A DNA stretch of 60,613 bases. Source: Streptomyces sp. NRRL S-1022. GTDB taxonomy: Bacteria; Actinomycetota; Actinomycetes; Streptomycetales; Streptomycetaceae. The DNA lies in the NCBI RefSeq assembly GCF_000720135.1, contig NZ_JOIU01000038.1, positions 1 through 60,613 of the forward strand, in the 5' to 3' direction. How positions within the stretch are numbered: the first letter of the stretch is position 1; every line of letters begins with the position of its first letter. Positions 46,619-53,804 of this stretch are shown one piece after another. The notes beneath the pieces are model-generated. The model did no database searches, was not told the origin of the DNA, and worked only from the letters and a program-made list of their open reading frames with translations. The position numbers and the translations under genes were made by a program.

Positions 46619-46679
46619 CGCGGGACGCGCGCACCCCGGCCCCGCGTCCCGGGGCCGGGGTGCGCGCGTCCCGTCACGG
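46613..46679. terminator. long bidirectional hairpin between convergent genes
   Basis: A perfect 22-bp stem (46622-46643 with 46651-46672) and a 7-base loop, extended by CCGTGAC/GTCACGG at the base after a 2-base bulge, so that the outer arm includes the stop codon of the phosphatase gene. It separates the phosphatase gene from the convergent TetR gene and should terminate both. There is no T-run, which is common for high-GC actinomycete terminators. Confidence 0.75.
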
Positions 46680-46693
46680 AGACCGGGTCGAGG

Positions 46694-47260
46694 TCACAGC
46701 AATCGGTCGACCAGTCCGTCGATGTAGTCCGGGGTGAGCGGGACCATGCCGAACAGGACGCGGATGTACATCGGGGCCAGGATGTGGTCCAGCACGTCGA
46801 ACGCGTCGGGTGCGGGCTCGCCACGGTCGCGGGCGCGATCGAGCATGGACTGCAGTTGCCGGGTGCGTTCTGCGCGGAGTTGGGCACCGGCCCGCAGGCC
46901 CTGCTGACCGCTGCTCGACAGGGCGAAGGCCAGGTGCAGCACCGCAGGACCGTCGGGTCCGGTGATCTCGCGGGCCACTTGGGCCGCGTAAGTGCGCAGG
47001 TCGCCGGCGAGACTGCCGGTGTCGGGCATCGGCGAGCGCGCGTTGAGGCGGGTGAGCGCCACGTCGGTGAGCAGGGTTTCCAGGTTGCCCCACCGGCGGT
47101 AGATGCTGCTGTCGGCCACGCCTGCGCGGGCCGCGACCTCGCCGACGGTGAAGTTGCCGTAGCCGCGCTCACCGATCAGCTCGGTGACGGCCTGGTGCAC
47201 CTGCGCGCCGACGCGGGCACTGCGCCCGCCGGGCCGCCGGGCTCGCTGTCCCTCGTTCAT
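46694..47260 (-). CDS. TetR-family transcriptional repressor
   Basis: A 188-residue repressor. The N-terminal helix-turn-helix reads AVTELIGERGYGNFTVGEVA then ADSSIYRRWGNLETLLTDVA; the C-terminal part is the ligand-binding and dimer domain (TetR_C-type, ending DYIDGLVDRLL). It is divergent from an MFS drug-exporter gene, and two inverted repeats lie in the 150-bp gap, so it most likely represses both its own gene and the exporter until a ligand binds. Confidence 0.9.
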   Translation of the reverse strand: MNEGQRARRPGGRSARVGAQVHQAVTELIGERGYGNFTVGEVAARAGVADSSIYRRWGNLETLLTDVALTRLNARSPMPDTGSLAGDLRTYAAQVAREITGPDGPAVLHLAFALSSSGQQGLRAGAQLRAERTRQLQSMLDRARDRGEPAPDAFDVLDHILAPMYIRVLFGMVPLTPDYIDGLVDRLL

Positions 47261-47271
47261 GCCCCCACCTT

Positions 47272-47292
47272 AACGCAGTCAAGACTTGCGTT
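47272..47292. promoter_or_regulatory. TetR operator candidate 1 (overlaps -35)
   Basis: AACGCA (47272-47277) and TGCGTT (47287-47292) form an inverted repeat; the half-site AACGCAGTC is shared with operator 2. It overlaps the -35 TTGCGT (47286-47291) of the exporter promoter, whose -10 TACAGT lies at 47310-47315 after an 18-base spacer. Confidence 0.6.
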
Positions 47293-47315
47293 TGCTAGGC
47301 AACCGTCTCTACAGT
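47286..47315 (+). promoter_or_regulatory. promoter of the MFS exporter gene
   Basis: TTGCGT, an 18-base spacer and TACAGT give a good vegetative-type promoter. It is flanked by the two TetR operator candidates, one on the -35 and one just past the -10. Confidence 0.5.
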
Positions 47316-47318
47316 CAC

Positions 47319-47343
47319 CTAACGCAGTCGCCGACTGCTTTAG
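47319..47343. promoter_or_regulatory. TetR operator candidate 2
   Basis: CTAACGCAGTCG (47319-47330) and CGACTGCTTTAG (47332-47343) are inverted repeats with one mismatch in 12 and a single central base. This is the right size for a TetR-family operator and lies where transcription would begin. Confidence 0.7.
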
Positions 47344-47410
47344 GGCGCCCGGGTGGAACGCCACCCACGCCGGCCGCGACCGGGCGCACGCGACGATCGA
47401 GGGGGATCAC

Positions 47411-48886
47411 ATGGCCGCACCGCATGCGACCGCAGGCAGTCGACCGAACCGGACCGTGCTGCTCACGGTGACCTGCCTGGGCCAGTTCATGGTCCTGCTC
47501 GACAACACGATCGTCGGAGCGGCACTGCCCGACATGCAGCACCGGCTGCACACCCAGCTGACCGGACTGCAGTGGATCGTCGACGCGTACGTCCTGCTCG
47601 TCGCGATGCTGCTGCTGTCCGGCGGTGTCTTCGCCGACCGGTTCGGCCGCAAGCGGGTGTACCTGACCGGCGTGGCGGTGTTCACCGCCGCGTCGCTGCT
47701 GTGCAGCCTCGCGCCCTCGCTCGGCTGGCTGGTCACCGGCCGGGTGCTGCAGGGGATCGGGGCCGCGGCGCTCAGCCCCGCCTCGCTCGCCCTGCTCGCC
47801 GCCGCCCATCCCGTGCCGCAAGAACGGATCAAGGCGATCGGGCTGTGGGCCGGACTCAGCGGCATCGGTCTGGCCGCAGGCCCCGTGGCCGGCGGCGTGC
47901 TGACCCAAGCCTTCGGCTGGCCCGCCATCTTCCTGGTCAATCTGCCCATCGGCGTGGTCCTGCTGCTGCTCGGCCTGCGCCGCCTCGGCGAGTCCCGCAA
48001 CCCGAGCGCCCTCGCGATCGACGTCCCGGGCACGGTGCTGTCCGTCCTGGCGGTGGGTGCACTGACCTACGGGCTGATCGAGGGGGGTGCCCGAGGCTGG
48101 ACCTCACCGGTCATCCTGGGCAGCTTCGCCGCCGCGGTGATCCTCCTCGCCGCCTTCGTCACCGTCGAGGCCCGTCGTTCCGCTCCGATGCTGCCGCTGC
48201 GGCTGTTCCGGCAGCGCCTGTTCACCGTGTCCAACACCGCGATGGTCGTGGTGGGGTTCGCGCTCATGGGCTCGTCGTTCTTCTTCTCCCAGTTCTTCGT
48301 GTACGTCCAGGGCAGCTCGGTCCTGCGCGCCGGGCTGCAGACCCTGCCGCTGTCCCTCGCCATGGTGCTCGTCAGCCCGTACGCGGGCCGGCTCGCCGCC
48401 CGGTACGGCTTCCGGATCGTGGTCACCACCGGCCTGGCCCTGGCCGGCCTGGGGCTGCTGGCGCTCGGCATGGTGCACGCCGACACCGGCTACGGGACCG
48501 TGTGGTGGCGGCTGGGACTCGCCGGCATCGGCTTCGCCCTGGCCATGTCGCCGCTGACAGGCGCCGCCATCCAAGCGGTCAGCCCGCAGGAAGGCGGCCT
48601 CGCATCAGGCGTCAGCAGCACCACCCGGCAGATCGGCGCGGTGCTCGGCGTCGCGGTGCTCGGAGCCGTCGTCCGTACCCGGCAGTCCGGCGGCGCCTCC
48701 TTCGAGACGGGCCTCGACAGCGCCTTCCTCGCTGCCGGCACCGTCACGTCGGCCGCCGCCGTGTTCACCGCCCTGTGGCTGGCGAGGTCGAAGCCCGCAG
48801 AACGCGCCGCGACGCCGCGACGTTCCACCGACGCGGACGCGGTGACCACCTCGAACGAGGCACCCGCAAAAGGCCGTCGGCCCTGA
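47411..48886 (+). CDS. MFS multidrug exporter, DHA2 (EmrB/QacA) family
   Basis: A 491-residue transporter with about 14 hydrophobic segments. It has FMVLLDNTIVGAALPDMQ in helix 1, ADRFGRKRVYLTGVAVF (motif A) and GRVLQGIGAAALSPASLALL plus WAGLSGIGLAAGPVAGGVL (motif C-like). It exports hydrophobic or cationic compounds by proton exchange. It is controlled by the divergent TetR gene. The neighbouring lanthipeptide genes are convergent with it, so a role in lanthipeptide export is possible but unsupported. Confidence 0.9.
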   Translation: MAAPHATAGSRPNRTVLLTVTCLGQFMVLLDNTIVGAALPDMQHRLHTQLTGLQWIVDAYVLLVAMLLLSGGVFADRFGRKRVYLTGVAVFTAASLLCSLAPSLGWLVTGRVLQGIGAAALSPASLALLAAAHPVPQERIKAIGLWAGLSGIGLAAGPVAGGVLTQAFGWPAIFLVNLPIGVVLLLLGLRRLGESRNPSALAIDVPGTVLSVLAVGALTYGLIEGGARGWTSPVILGSFAAAVILLAAFVTVEARRSAPMLPLRLFRQRLFTVSNTAMVVVGFALMGSSFFFSQFFVYVQGSSVLRAGLQTLPLSLAMVLVSPYAGRLAARYGFRIVVTTGLALAGLGLLALGMVHADTGYGTVWWRLGLAGIGFALAMSPLTGAAIQAVSPQEGGLASGVSSTTRQIGAVLGVAVLGAVVRTRQSGGASFETGLDSAFLAAGTVTSAAAVFTALWLARSKPAERAATPRRSTDADAVTTSNEAPAKGRRP

Positions 48887-48938
48887 CAACCGCCTCGCCG
48901 GGAGAAACGGCTGTGCGCCGAGAACCCCGAATCCCCAC

Positions 48939-48972
48939 CACCGGGCCAGGGTGATCCGGCCCCGGCCCGGTG
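48939..48972. terminator. hairpin after the MFS exporter gene
   Basis: CACCGGGCC (48939-48947) pairs with GGCCCGGTG (48964-48972) around a 16-base loop, about 53 bases after the MFS stop. It probably terminates that transcript. The rest of 48887-49199 contains no convincing gene. Confidence 0.5.
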
Positions 48973-49199
48973 ACGCCCCACCAGGCGCGTGTGCGCCACC
49001 CCGCGACCACGCGGGGGACCCCGGCCCTCCACCGCATCCCCGCCGTGCGGCGGGATCAGCATCAACCGCACGGCCGCCCGCCTGCCCGACGCCGGTGCAG
49101 CCGAGGCACGCTCGTCGGCGAACTGCTCACTCACACGCTGAAGGACACGTTCGGCGACGGCGAGCAGTCCCGCCGGGGGCGAACCTACGCCGACCGCTT

Positions 49200-49242
49200 G
49201 GCCGGTGACCGGCCTCGCCGTGCTCTGACCGTTGCCGGTCAG
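49200..49242. terminator. double hairpin at the end of the lanthipeptide synthetase gene
   Basis: GGCCGGT-G-ACCGGCC (49200-49214) and CTGACCG-TTGC-CGGTCAG (49225-49242) are two adjacent perfect inverted repeats. The second includes the synthetase stop codon. Together they probably end the lanthipeptide transcript. Confidence 0.5.
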
Positions 49243-51794
49243 GTGACGAGGCCGAGCCGCGGTCCGCCCCCATGGCGCAGCCGTCTGAAGAAGGCCAGGA
49301 CGCCCGCGGAGCCGCCCGCCCAGGTGGCGCTGGGCCGGGCGAGCCCGGTGTCCGGGAACACGGGCCGGGACCAGGTGCCGCCGCTGCGGCTCAGGATGAG
49401 CAGGGCGACGGTCTCAGCCGCGTCCTGGAACTCCTGCGACCCGGTGGCCTCCGCGACGTCCACCATCAGGTCGCCCACTCCGGCCAGGCCGCAGCACTGC
49501 GTGACCAGCGGCATCCGCGGCGCCAGTGCGGCGCACGCGCGTGCGGCCCGCTGGGCGAGGCCGAGGTACCCGGGTTCGTCGAGGCGCACGGCGGCGCGGG
49601 CCAGTACGGTCCCGATCCCGGCCAGGCCCCGGCACCAGGAGCCGTAGCGGCGTGTGGCCCCCGGCTCGGCGGCCGCCGCGATGATGTCCGGGGTGACGGC
49701 GGCCAGATGCGCGGCCGCCTTCGCGGAGCGGCTGATCACGTCCGGGTCGCCGGTCACGCCGCCGTGTTCGAGCAGGAACAGGACGACGCCCGCCTCGCCG
49801 TGCGCGGCGCCCTCGCGCAGGGCGGCGCTGCCCGCCGTGTCCGGACCGGCCGGGGTCAGCCGGGCGGTGCCGGACGCCAGCATCCGGTCGCAGTCGGCGG
49901 CGACGGCAAGGTGCCGGTCCGCCGTGTGCCGGTCACCGGACCGGAGGGCGTGCCGGGCGAGGAGCAGCCGGCCCAGGCCGATGCCGGCGGCGCCCGCGAT
50001 CAGGTCCGCCTCCGGCGCTCCGCCGTCCGGCGCGCGGTCCGGCAGGACGGGGTACGCGGACGCGGCGCCGGCGTCCGTCCCCGGCACTCTTCCCGCGTCC
50101 GGCCCCGCCTCGGCGAGGAAGAGTTCGACACCGGTGCGCCCCGTGTAGAAACCGGCTGGCAGGTTCCTGGACTGTTCGGCCGTCCACCGCGCCAAGGCGG
50201 TGACGGTGGACCGTACGTGGGGCCGGTGCGCGTGGTGGAGGAGTTCCAGACCGAGTCCCGAACTGCCGCCGTAGACGTCGATCGGGGTGGGGACGTTGAG
50301 CCGTGCGGCCCGTACCGGGTCCACGATCGCGTCCGCTTCCCCCACGCAGTACGCGGTCGTGTGCTCGATGATCTCGTCCAGCAGGTCGCTGCCGATCCGG
50401 GGGCGGGCGGGCCGGTGTGCGGGGCCGGCGGTGCCGGTGCGCAGGCGGTCAGCGGCCGCGGCCCTGTCGGCCGGGTCGAAACTCAGGAGGCCGGTGATCG
50501 ACGACCGGATCTCCCGGTGGGCGCGCCCGGGCAGGGCCCATGCCAGGCAGGCCAGGGTCCGGTCCCGGTTGACCCGGTGGTCGGTGTCGACGATCACCGG
50601 GTCCAGGCCGGTGGCGGCGAAGAAGAGGGTCGCGCCGAGGGCGTAGTGGTCGTCGGCGGGGGTGGCCGGTCCCGTCGCGGGCAGGACCGGCTCGCTGTAT
50701 CCCGGGGTCGCCCCGCCCGGGCCGGCGCCGTCCCGCTCGCTGATCCCGAAGTCGATCAGGTGGCAGTGGCCGGGGCCGGAGTCGTCGAGCACCACGTTGT
50801 CGGGCTTGAGGTCGCGGACGACCACGTTCCGGCCGTGGACCGCGTCCAGGATCCGCAGCAGCCGGCAGGCGAGGACGGACAGGGCGCGCGCCGGCCGGGT
50901 GCCGTCGTCCCGGTAGGGGCCGTCGCGCAGGACCTCCCTGCGCAGGTCGCGGTCGCCGCAGCTGCTCGTCACCAGGTACTCGTCCGACTCGTGGGCGAAG
51001 TAGTCGAGTGCGCGGGGCACCCCCGGTACGCCGTCGAGCACGGTGAGGACGGTCCGCTCGTTGCGCAGCCGGTGGCGGACGTCCGTACCGGACTCGTCCT
51101 CGCCGACGAAGGCCCTGGCCTGCTTGACGACCACCGGTCGCCCGGTGGTGCGGTCGACCGCGCGGTAGACGTTGCCGCGGGGTGAGCGCGTGATGCCGGC
51201 GGTGATCGCGTAGCGTCCGCCGCCGAAGCCGGCCGCGGAGGGTCCGTCCGCATGTCCGCGGCCGGCTGTGAACGGGTCCTCGGCCCAGGGCGGGCAACGG
51301 TAGCGGCCGACGGCAAGGCCGTCGAAGAGCCTGCCGTCCGGCCCGGTCATGACGGATTCGAGCCGCCCGCTGCGGCCGGTCCGGTAGTCGCCCGTGAAGG
51401 GGCCGTAGCGGTAGTAGACCGGGGCCCTCGGGTCGACGCGCCGGTCGCTGACGACCCGCGGGCCCTCCCGGTCACGCAGTACGGCGACGAGTTCCCGGGC
51501 GATCTCGACCACGGTACCGGCGAGCGGGTAGACGGTGATCGCCTTGCCGACGGCCCCCGCGCTCACCGCACCGGAGTTGAGGCGGCGCAGCGTGCCGGGG
51601 TCGCGGGCGAACTTCGCGTGGCAGACGTGCCGGGACAGCACCGGCAGGACGAGCCGGGTCACGGTGTCCAGCTCGGCGGAACGCGCCGACACGTGCAGTT
51701 TCCAGCCGTGTTCCATCGCCGGCATGCGTGGATCGTTCAGGTACGACCACGTGTCGTCCGACCAGCCACTGCGGCCGACGATGGAAACGGCCAC
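49239..51794 (-). CDS. class III/IV-type lanthipeptide synthetase (lyase-kinase-cyclase)
   Basis: An 851-residue three-domain enzyme that dehydrates Ser/Thr of a precursor peptide and adds Cys thiols to form thioether rings. Residues 1-190 match the phosphoSer/Thr lyase region (HGWKLHVSARSAELDTV near 29; VYYRYGPFTG near 126). Residues 195-455 are a Ser/Thr kinase: VVVK Lys224, VVRDLKPDN with Asp328, IDFG Asp348. Residues 500-851 are a LanC-like cyclase with SWCRG (Cys721), QCCGLAG (Cys767, Cys768) and WAGGSAGVLAFF. Class III enzymes lack zinc ligands and class IV use Cys-Cys-His; here the third position is Cys. The GTG at 51794 begins 2 bases after the precursor stop and has no clear ribosome binding site, suggesting coupled translation. 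Confidence 0.85.
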   Translation of the reverse strand: MAVSIVGRSGWSDDTWSYLNDPRMPAMEHGWKLHVSARSAELDTVTRLVLPVLSRHVCHAKFARDPGTLRRLNSGAVSAGAVGKAITVYPLAGTVVEIARELVAVLRDREGPRVVSDRRVDPRAPVYYRYGPFTGDYRTGRSGRLESVMTGPDGRLFDGLAVGRYRCPPWAEDPFTAGRGHADGPSAAGFGGGRYAITAGITRSPRGNVYRAVDRTTGRPVVVKQARAFVGEDESGTDVRHRLRNERTVLTVLDGVPGVPRALDYFAHESDEYLVTSSCGDRDLRREVLRDGPYRDDGTRPARALSVLACRLLRILDAVHGRNVVVRDLKPDNVVLDDSGPGHCHLIDFGISERDGAGPGGATPGYSEPVLPATGPATPADDHYALGATLFFAATGLDPVIVDTDHRVNRDRTLACLAWALPGRAHREIRSSITGLLSFDPADRAAAADRLRTGTAGPAHRPARPRIGSDLLDEIIEHTTAYCVGEADAIVDPVRAARLNVPTPIDVYGGSSGLGLELLHHAHRPHVRSTVTALARWTAEQSRNLPAGFYTGRTGVELFLAEAGPDAGRVPGTDAGAASAYPVLPDRAPDGGAPEADLIAGAAGIGLGRLLLARHALRSGDRHTADRHLAVAADCDRMLASGTARLTPAGPDTAGSAALREGAAHGEAGVVLFLLEHGGVTGDPDVISRSAKAAAHLAAVTPDIIAAAAEPGATRRYGSWCRGLAGIGTVLARAAVRLDEPGYLGLAQRAARACAALAPRMPLVTQCCGLAGVGDLMVDVAEATGSQEFQDAAETVALLILSRSGGTWSRPVFPDTGLARPSATWAGGSAGVLAFFRRLRHGGGPRLGLVT

Positions 51795-51796
51795 CG

Positions 51797-51979
51797 CTAC
51801 GAGTTCAGGTCGCAGGCGAAGCGGGTGGTGGCGGTCACCCACGGATCGGAGAGACACGCCGTGTGCTCGCGGTCCTCGCGGTCGTCGTCCTCGAACGGGA
51901 TGGTCTCGTCGTCGATCTCCAGCGGACCCGCGTCGCGGAAACCGTCGGTCTTCAGAAGATCCGGCACGGCTACGGGCAT
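51797..51979 (-). CDS. lanthipeptide precursor peptide, 60 aa
   Basis: The leader, about residues 1-39, is strongly acidic in its second half (DDET at 23-26, EDDDREDRE at 30-38). The C-terminal 21 residues hold both cysteines (42, 56) and six Ser/Thr (40, 44, 49, 51, 52, 60) with DPW and RF. Thr49-x2-Thr52-x3-Cys56 has the spacing of labionin motifs. GGAGG sits 7 bases before the ATG. The next gene, 2 bases on, is a lanthipeptide synthetase. Small size, acidic leader, Cys/Ser/Thr core and coupling together make the call; the leader lacks an obvious LxxLxx helix motif except near VPDLLK. The processing site is unknown. Confidence 0.82.
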   Translation of the reverse strand: MPVAVPDLLKTDGFRDAGPLEIDDETIPFEDDDREDREHTACLSDPWVTATTRFACDLNS

Positions 51980-52067
51980 GTGACGCCTCCATTGTCTGTC
52001 CGGCACTGAGGAACAGGAACGGCCGGCCCGGGCCGGTGGACCCGCTGGGCCGAGGACTCGCCGCACA

Positions 52068-52105
52068 AAGGTAGGGAGGAGCCGAACGTGCTGACAAGAG
52101 GTCAG
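52068..52105 (-). promoter_or_regulatory. candidate promoter and palindrome upstream of the lanthipeptide genes
   Basis: On the - strand, TTGTCA (52097-52092), an 18-base spacer and TACCTT (52073-52068) form a promoter about 90 bases ahead of the precursor start. CTGAC-AAGAG-GTCAG (52091-52105) is a perfect palindrome over the -35, a plausible regulator site. Confidence 0.45.
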
Positions 52106-52588
52106 ATGGCACTGGTGTTCCCCGACTTCGCGTCACGGACAGCACTCGTTCCGACCGTCTTCGTGCTCCTCAACGCCCCTTCCGCGGACCGGCATAGTGG
52201 CCGCACGCATAGGCAAGCCCCGAACTATGTTGCCCCACCACACGCACCCCTGACCTGCGTCTTGTCGCCGCCGCATTGGACGGTGGAGTCGACCTGGAAC
52301 CCGCGGCCGGGTCACTCGGCAGGGGCGCAGGGCCGGCGTGGACACGGTCGGGGACCTGCTGCGCGAGGAGGGCTTCGGCCGGCGGGCAGGCGCCCGAACC
52401 GTCCAGGACGAGCAGCATCCGGAACCGGCACCGGCCCCTACCTGAAGTGACACTCAGGGCAACGTGACGCCGGGGCCGCGACCCACGGCTCGTGCTACTC
52501 CCTGCGAGCAGAGCGGGGTCCCGGCTCACGCGGCGGCGCAGACTGCGGCAGGTCGTACGGGAGACAGGCCCACTGGCATCTCAAGGAC
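52106..52588. other. intergenic region with no clear gene
   Basis: Lower GC than its surroundings between about 52130 and 52260. A + strand GTG at 52088 has a strong GGGAGGAG upstream and an open frame of 120 codons, but the frame has weak third-position GC and no recognisable protein, so it is not called. A short stretch at 52339-52443 reads DTVGDLLREEGFGRRAG in one frame and looks coding-like, perhaps a gene remnant. Confidence 0.35.
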
Positions 52589-52972
52589 TCACGAACCGCC
52601 CTCTGAGGAGGACTGGAGGGTAGTGGTGCATTCGGCTTCCTGGGCGGCCATGAGCTCGTCGCCATGCTCGAAGGCCCACGCTCCGACAGCGTCGATGGGT
52701 GCCAGCAAAGTCCGCCCCAGGGCGGTGAGTCGGTACTCGACGCGCGGTGGTGCTCCGGGGTGTGCCTGCCGCTCCACCAGGCCGTTGGACTGCAAGCGCC
52801 GCAGCGTCTCGGTGAGGACCTTGGAACTGATCCCCCCGATCTGACGGCGCAGTTCGACCGGGCGTCCGGGGCCGTCGCGCAGTGCCCAGAGCACAACGGC
52901 GTTCCAAGTGTTGGACAGGAGGTCGAAGGCGAGGCGGGCACGGCAGTCGGCGAGGAAGGCGTCGGTCGTCAC
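52589..52972 (-). CDS. HxlR-family winged-helix transcriptional regulator
   Basis: A 127-residue regulator. The HxlR winged helix is plain: FDLLSNTWNAVVLWALRDGP, GGISSKVLTETLRRLQSNGL and PPRVEYRLTALGRTLL. Cys10, just before the first helix, occupies the position used for redox or electrophile sensing in YodB/HypR-type members. It is divergent from an NAD(P)-binding oxidoreductase, the usual arrangement for this family, and probably represses it. The GTG start at 52972 lacks a clear ribosome binding site, so the exact start is uncertain. Confidence 0.85.
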   Translation of the reverse strand: MTTDAFLADCRARLAFDLLSNTWNAVVLWALRDGPGRPVELRRQIGGISSKVLTETLRRLQSNGLVERQAHPGAPPRVEYRLTALGRTLLAPIDAVGAWAFEHGDELMAAQEAECTTTLQSSSEGGS

Positions 52973-53046
52973 GTACCAAATGGTGCCCGACAGGCCCTCT
53001 AGTGTCGCTGCGAACGGTCCGAGCAGGTCCTGGGAGGGAAAGCGTG

Positions 53047-53730
53047 ATGAGAATCGGTGTACTGGGCACGGGCAACATGGCGGATGCGCTCGCCACCCAC
53101 TGGGTACGGGCCGGGCACGACGTGGTCGTCGGAGGACGGGACGTGCACAAGGCGGAGCGGCTCGCCACGCGCCTCGGGGGCAGCGCGAAGCCGGGCAGTC
53201 TGCGTGCGGCGGCCGAGTTCGGTCAGGTGGTGCTGGCCGCGCTGCCCTTCGGCGCGGGGGCGAGCGTGGCGCGGGAACTGCGGACGGCCCTGGACGGCAA
53301 GGTGCTGATCGACTGTTCCAATCCGGTCGGTCCGGGCTTCCTGCTGCTGACACAGGGCGGCCCCTCGGCCGCACAGCAACTGGCTGCGGCGGCACCGGGA
53401 ACTCATGTGGTCAAGGCGTTCAATCTCTGCCATGAGGACGTGTGGCGCATGACACCGCCCGTCTTCGACGGGCGGTCACTGGCCGTTCCGGTCTGCGGAG
53501 ACGACGAGACGGCCCTCGCGCTCGTACACCAGTTGGTGCGGCAGGCCGGCTGCGAGCCCGTGGCCGGCGGTGGTCTCGAACGAGCGGGACTCCTGGAAGC
53601 GACCGCCGCGCTCTTCATCGGGCTGTGGGTCGGCGAGGAGGCCGACGCCCAAGCAATCGCACCCCCGCTGGCCTATGCCGCCGGACCGGCACACGAGGAA
53701 CCAGAAGACGCCGAGAAGGCTTTTCGCTAG
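53047..53730 (+). CDS. NAD(P)-binding oxidoreductase, F420-dependent NADP reductase-like
   Basis: A 227-residue Rossmann-fold protein beginning MRIGVLGTGNMADALATHWV with VVVGGRD next, the pattern of the NADPH:F420 oxidoreductase/ProC-like group. It continues AALPFGAGASVARELRTALD and VLIDCSNPVG. It probably reduces a small electrophile or cofactor. GGAGGG lies 8 bases before the ATG; a GTG 3 bases earlier is an alternative. Divergent from HxlR, which likely controls it. Confidence 0.85.
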   Translation: MRIGVLGTGNMADALATHWVRAGHDVVVGGRDVHKAERLATRLGGSAKPGSLRAAAEFGQVVLAALPFGAGASVARELRTALDGKVLIDCSNPVGPGFLLLTQGGPSAAQQLAAAAPGTHVVKAFNLCHEDVWRMTPPVFDGRSLAVPVCGDDETALALVHQLVRQAGCEPVAGGGLERAGLLEATAALFIGLWVGEEADAQAIAPPLAYAAGPAHEEPEDAEKAFR

Positions 53731-53753
53731 GAGCGTGCGCTCTCACGCGGTAA

Positions 53754-53799
53754 GGGCTCCACCGGGCGGGGTGCGGCTGCGGGCTGCCCGGTGGAGTCC
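53754..53799. terminator. hairpin between convergent genes
   Basis: A 14-bp stem (53754-53767 with 53786-53799, one G-U pair) and an 18-base loop lie between the oxidoreductase stop and the stop of the convergent glycosyltransferase gene. It is likely a bidirectional terminator that also marks the boundary of the polyketide locus. Confidence 0.65.
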
Positions 53800-53804
53800 G
53801 GCCG

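Noticed and set aside
48887..49199. A further small gene between the MFS and lanthipeptide synthetase genes
   Set aside because: Frames in both directions lack a ribosome binding site and coding character; only hairpins are supported.
49239..51794. Reading the large gene as an ordinary Ser/Thr protein kinase
   Set aside because: The kinase is flanked by a YYRYG-type lyase region and a LanC-like cyclase with zinc-site cysteines, and a precursor gene is adjacent.
52088..52450. A + strand GTG frame of 120 codons with GGGAGGAG upstream
   Set aside because: Weak third-position GC, no recognisable domain, and the purine-rich run falls in the spacer of the likely lanthipeptide promoter on the other strand.
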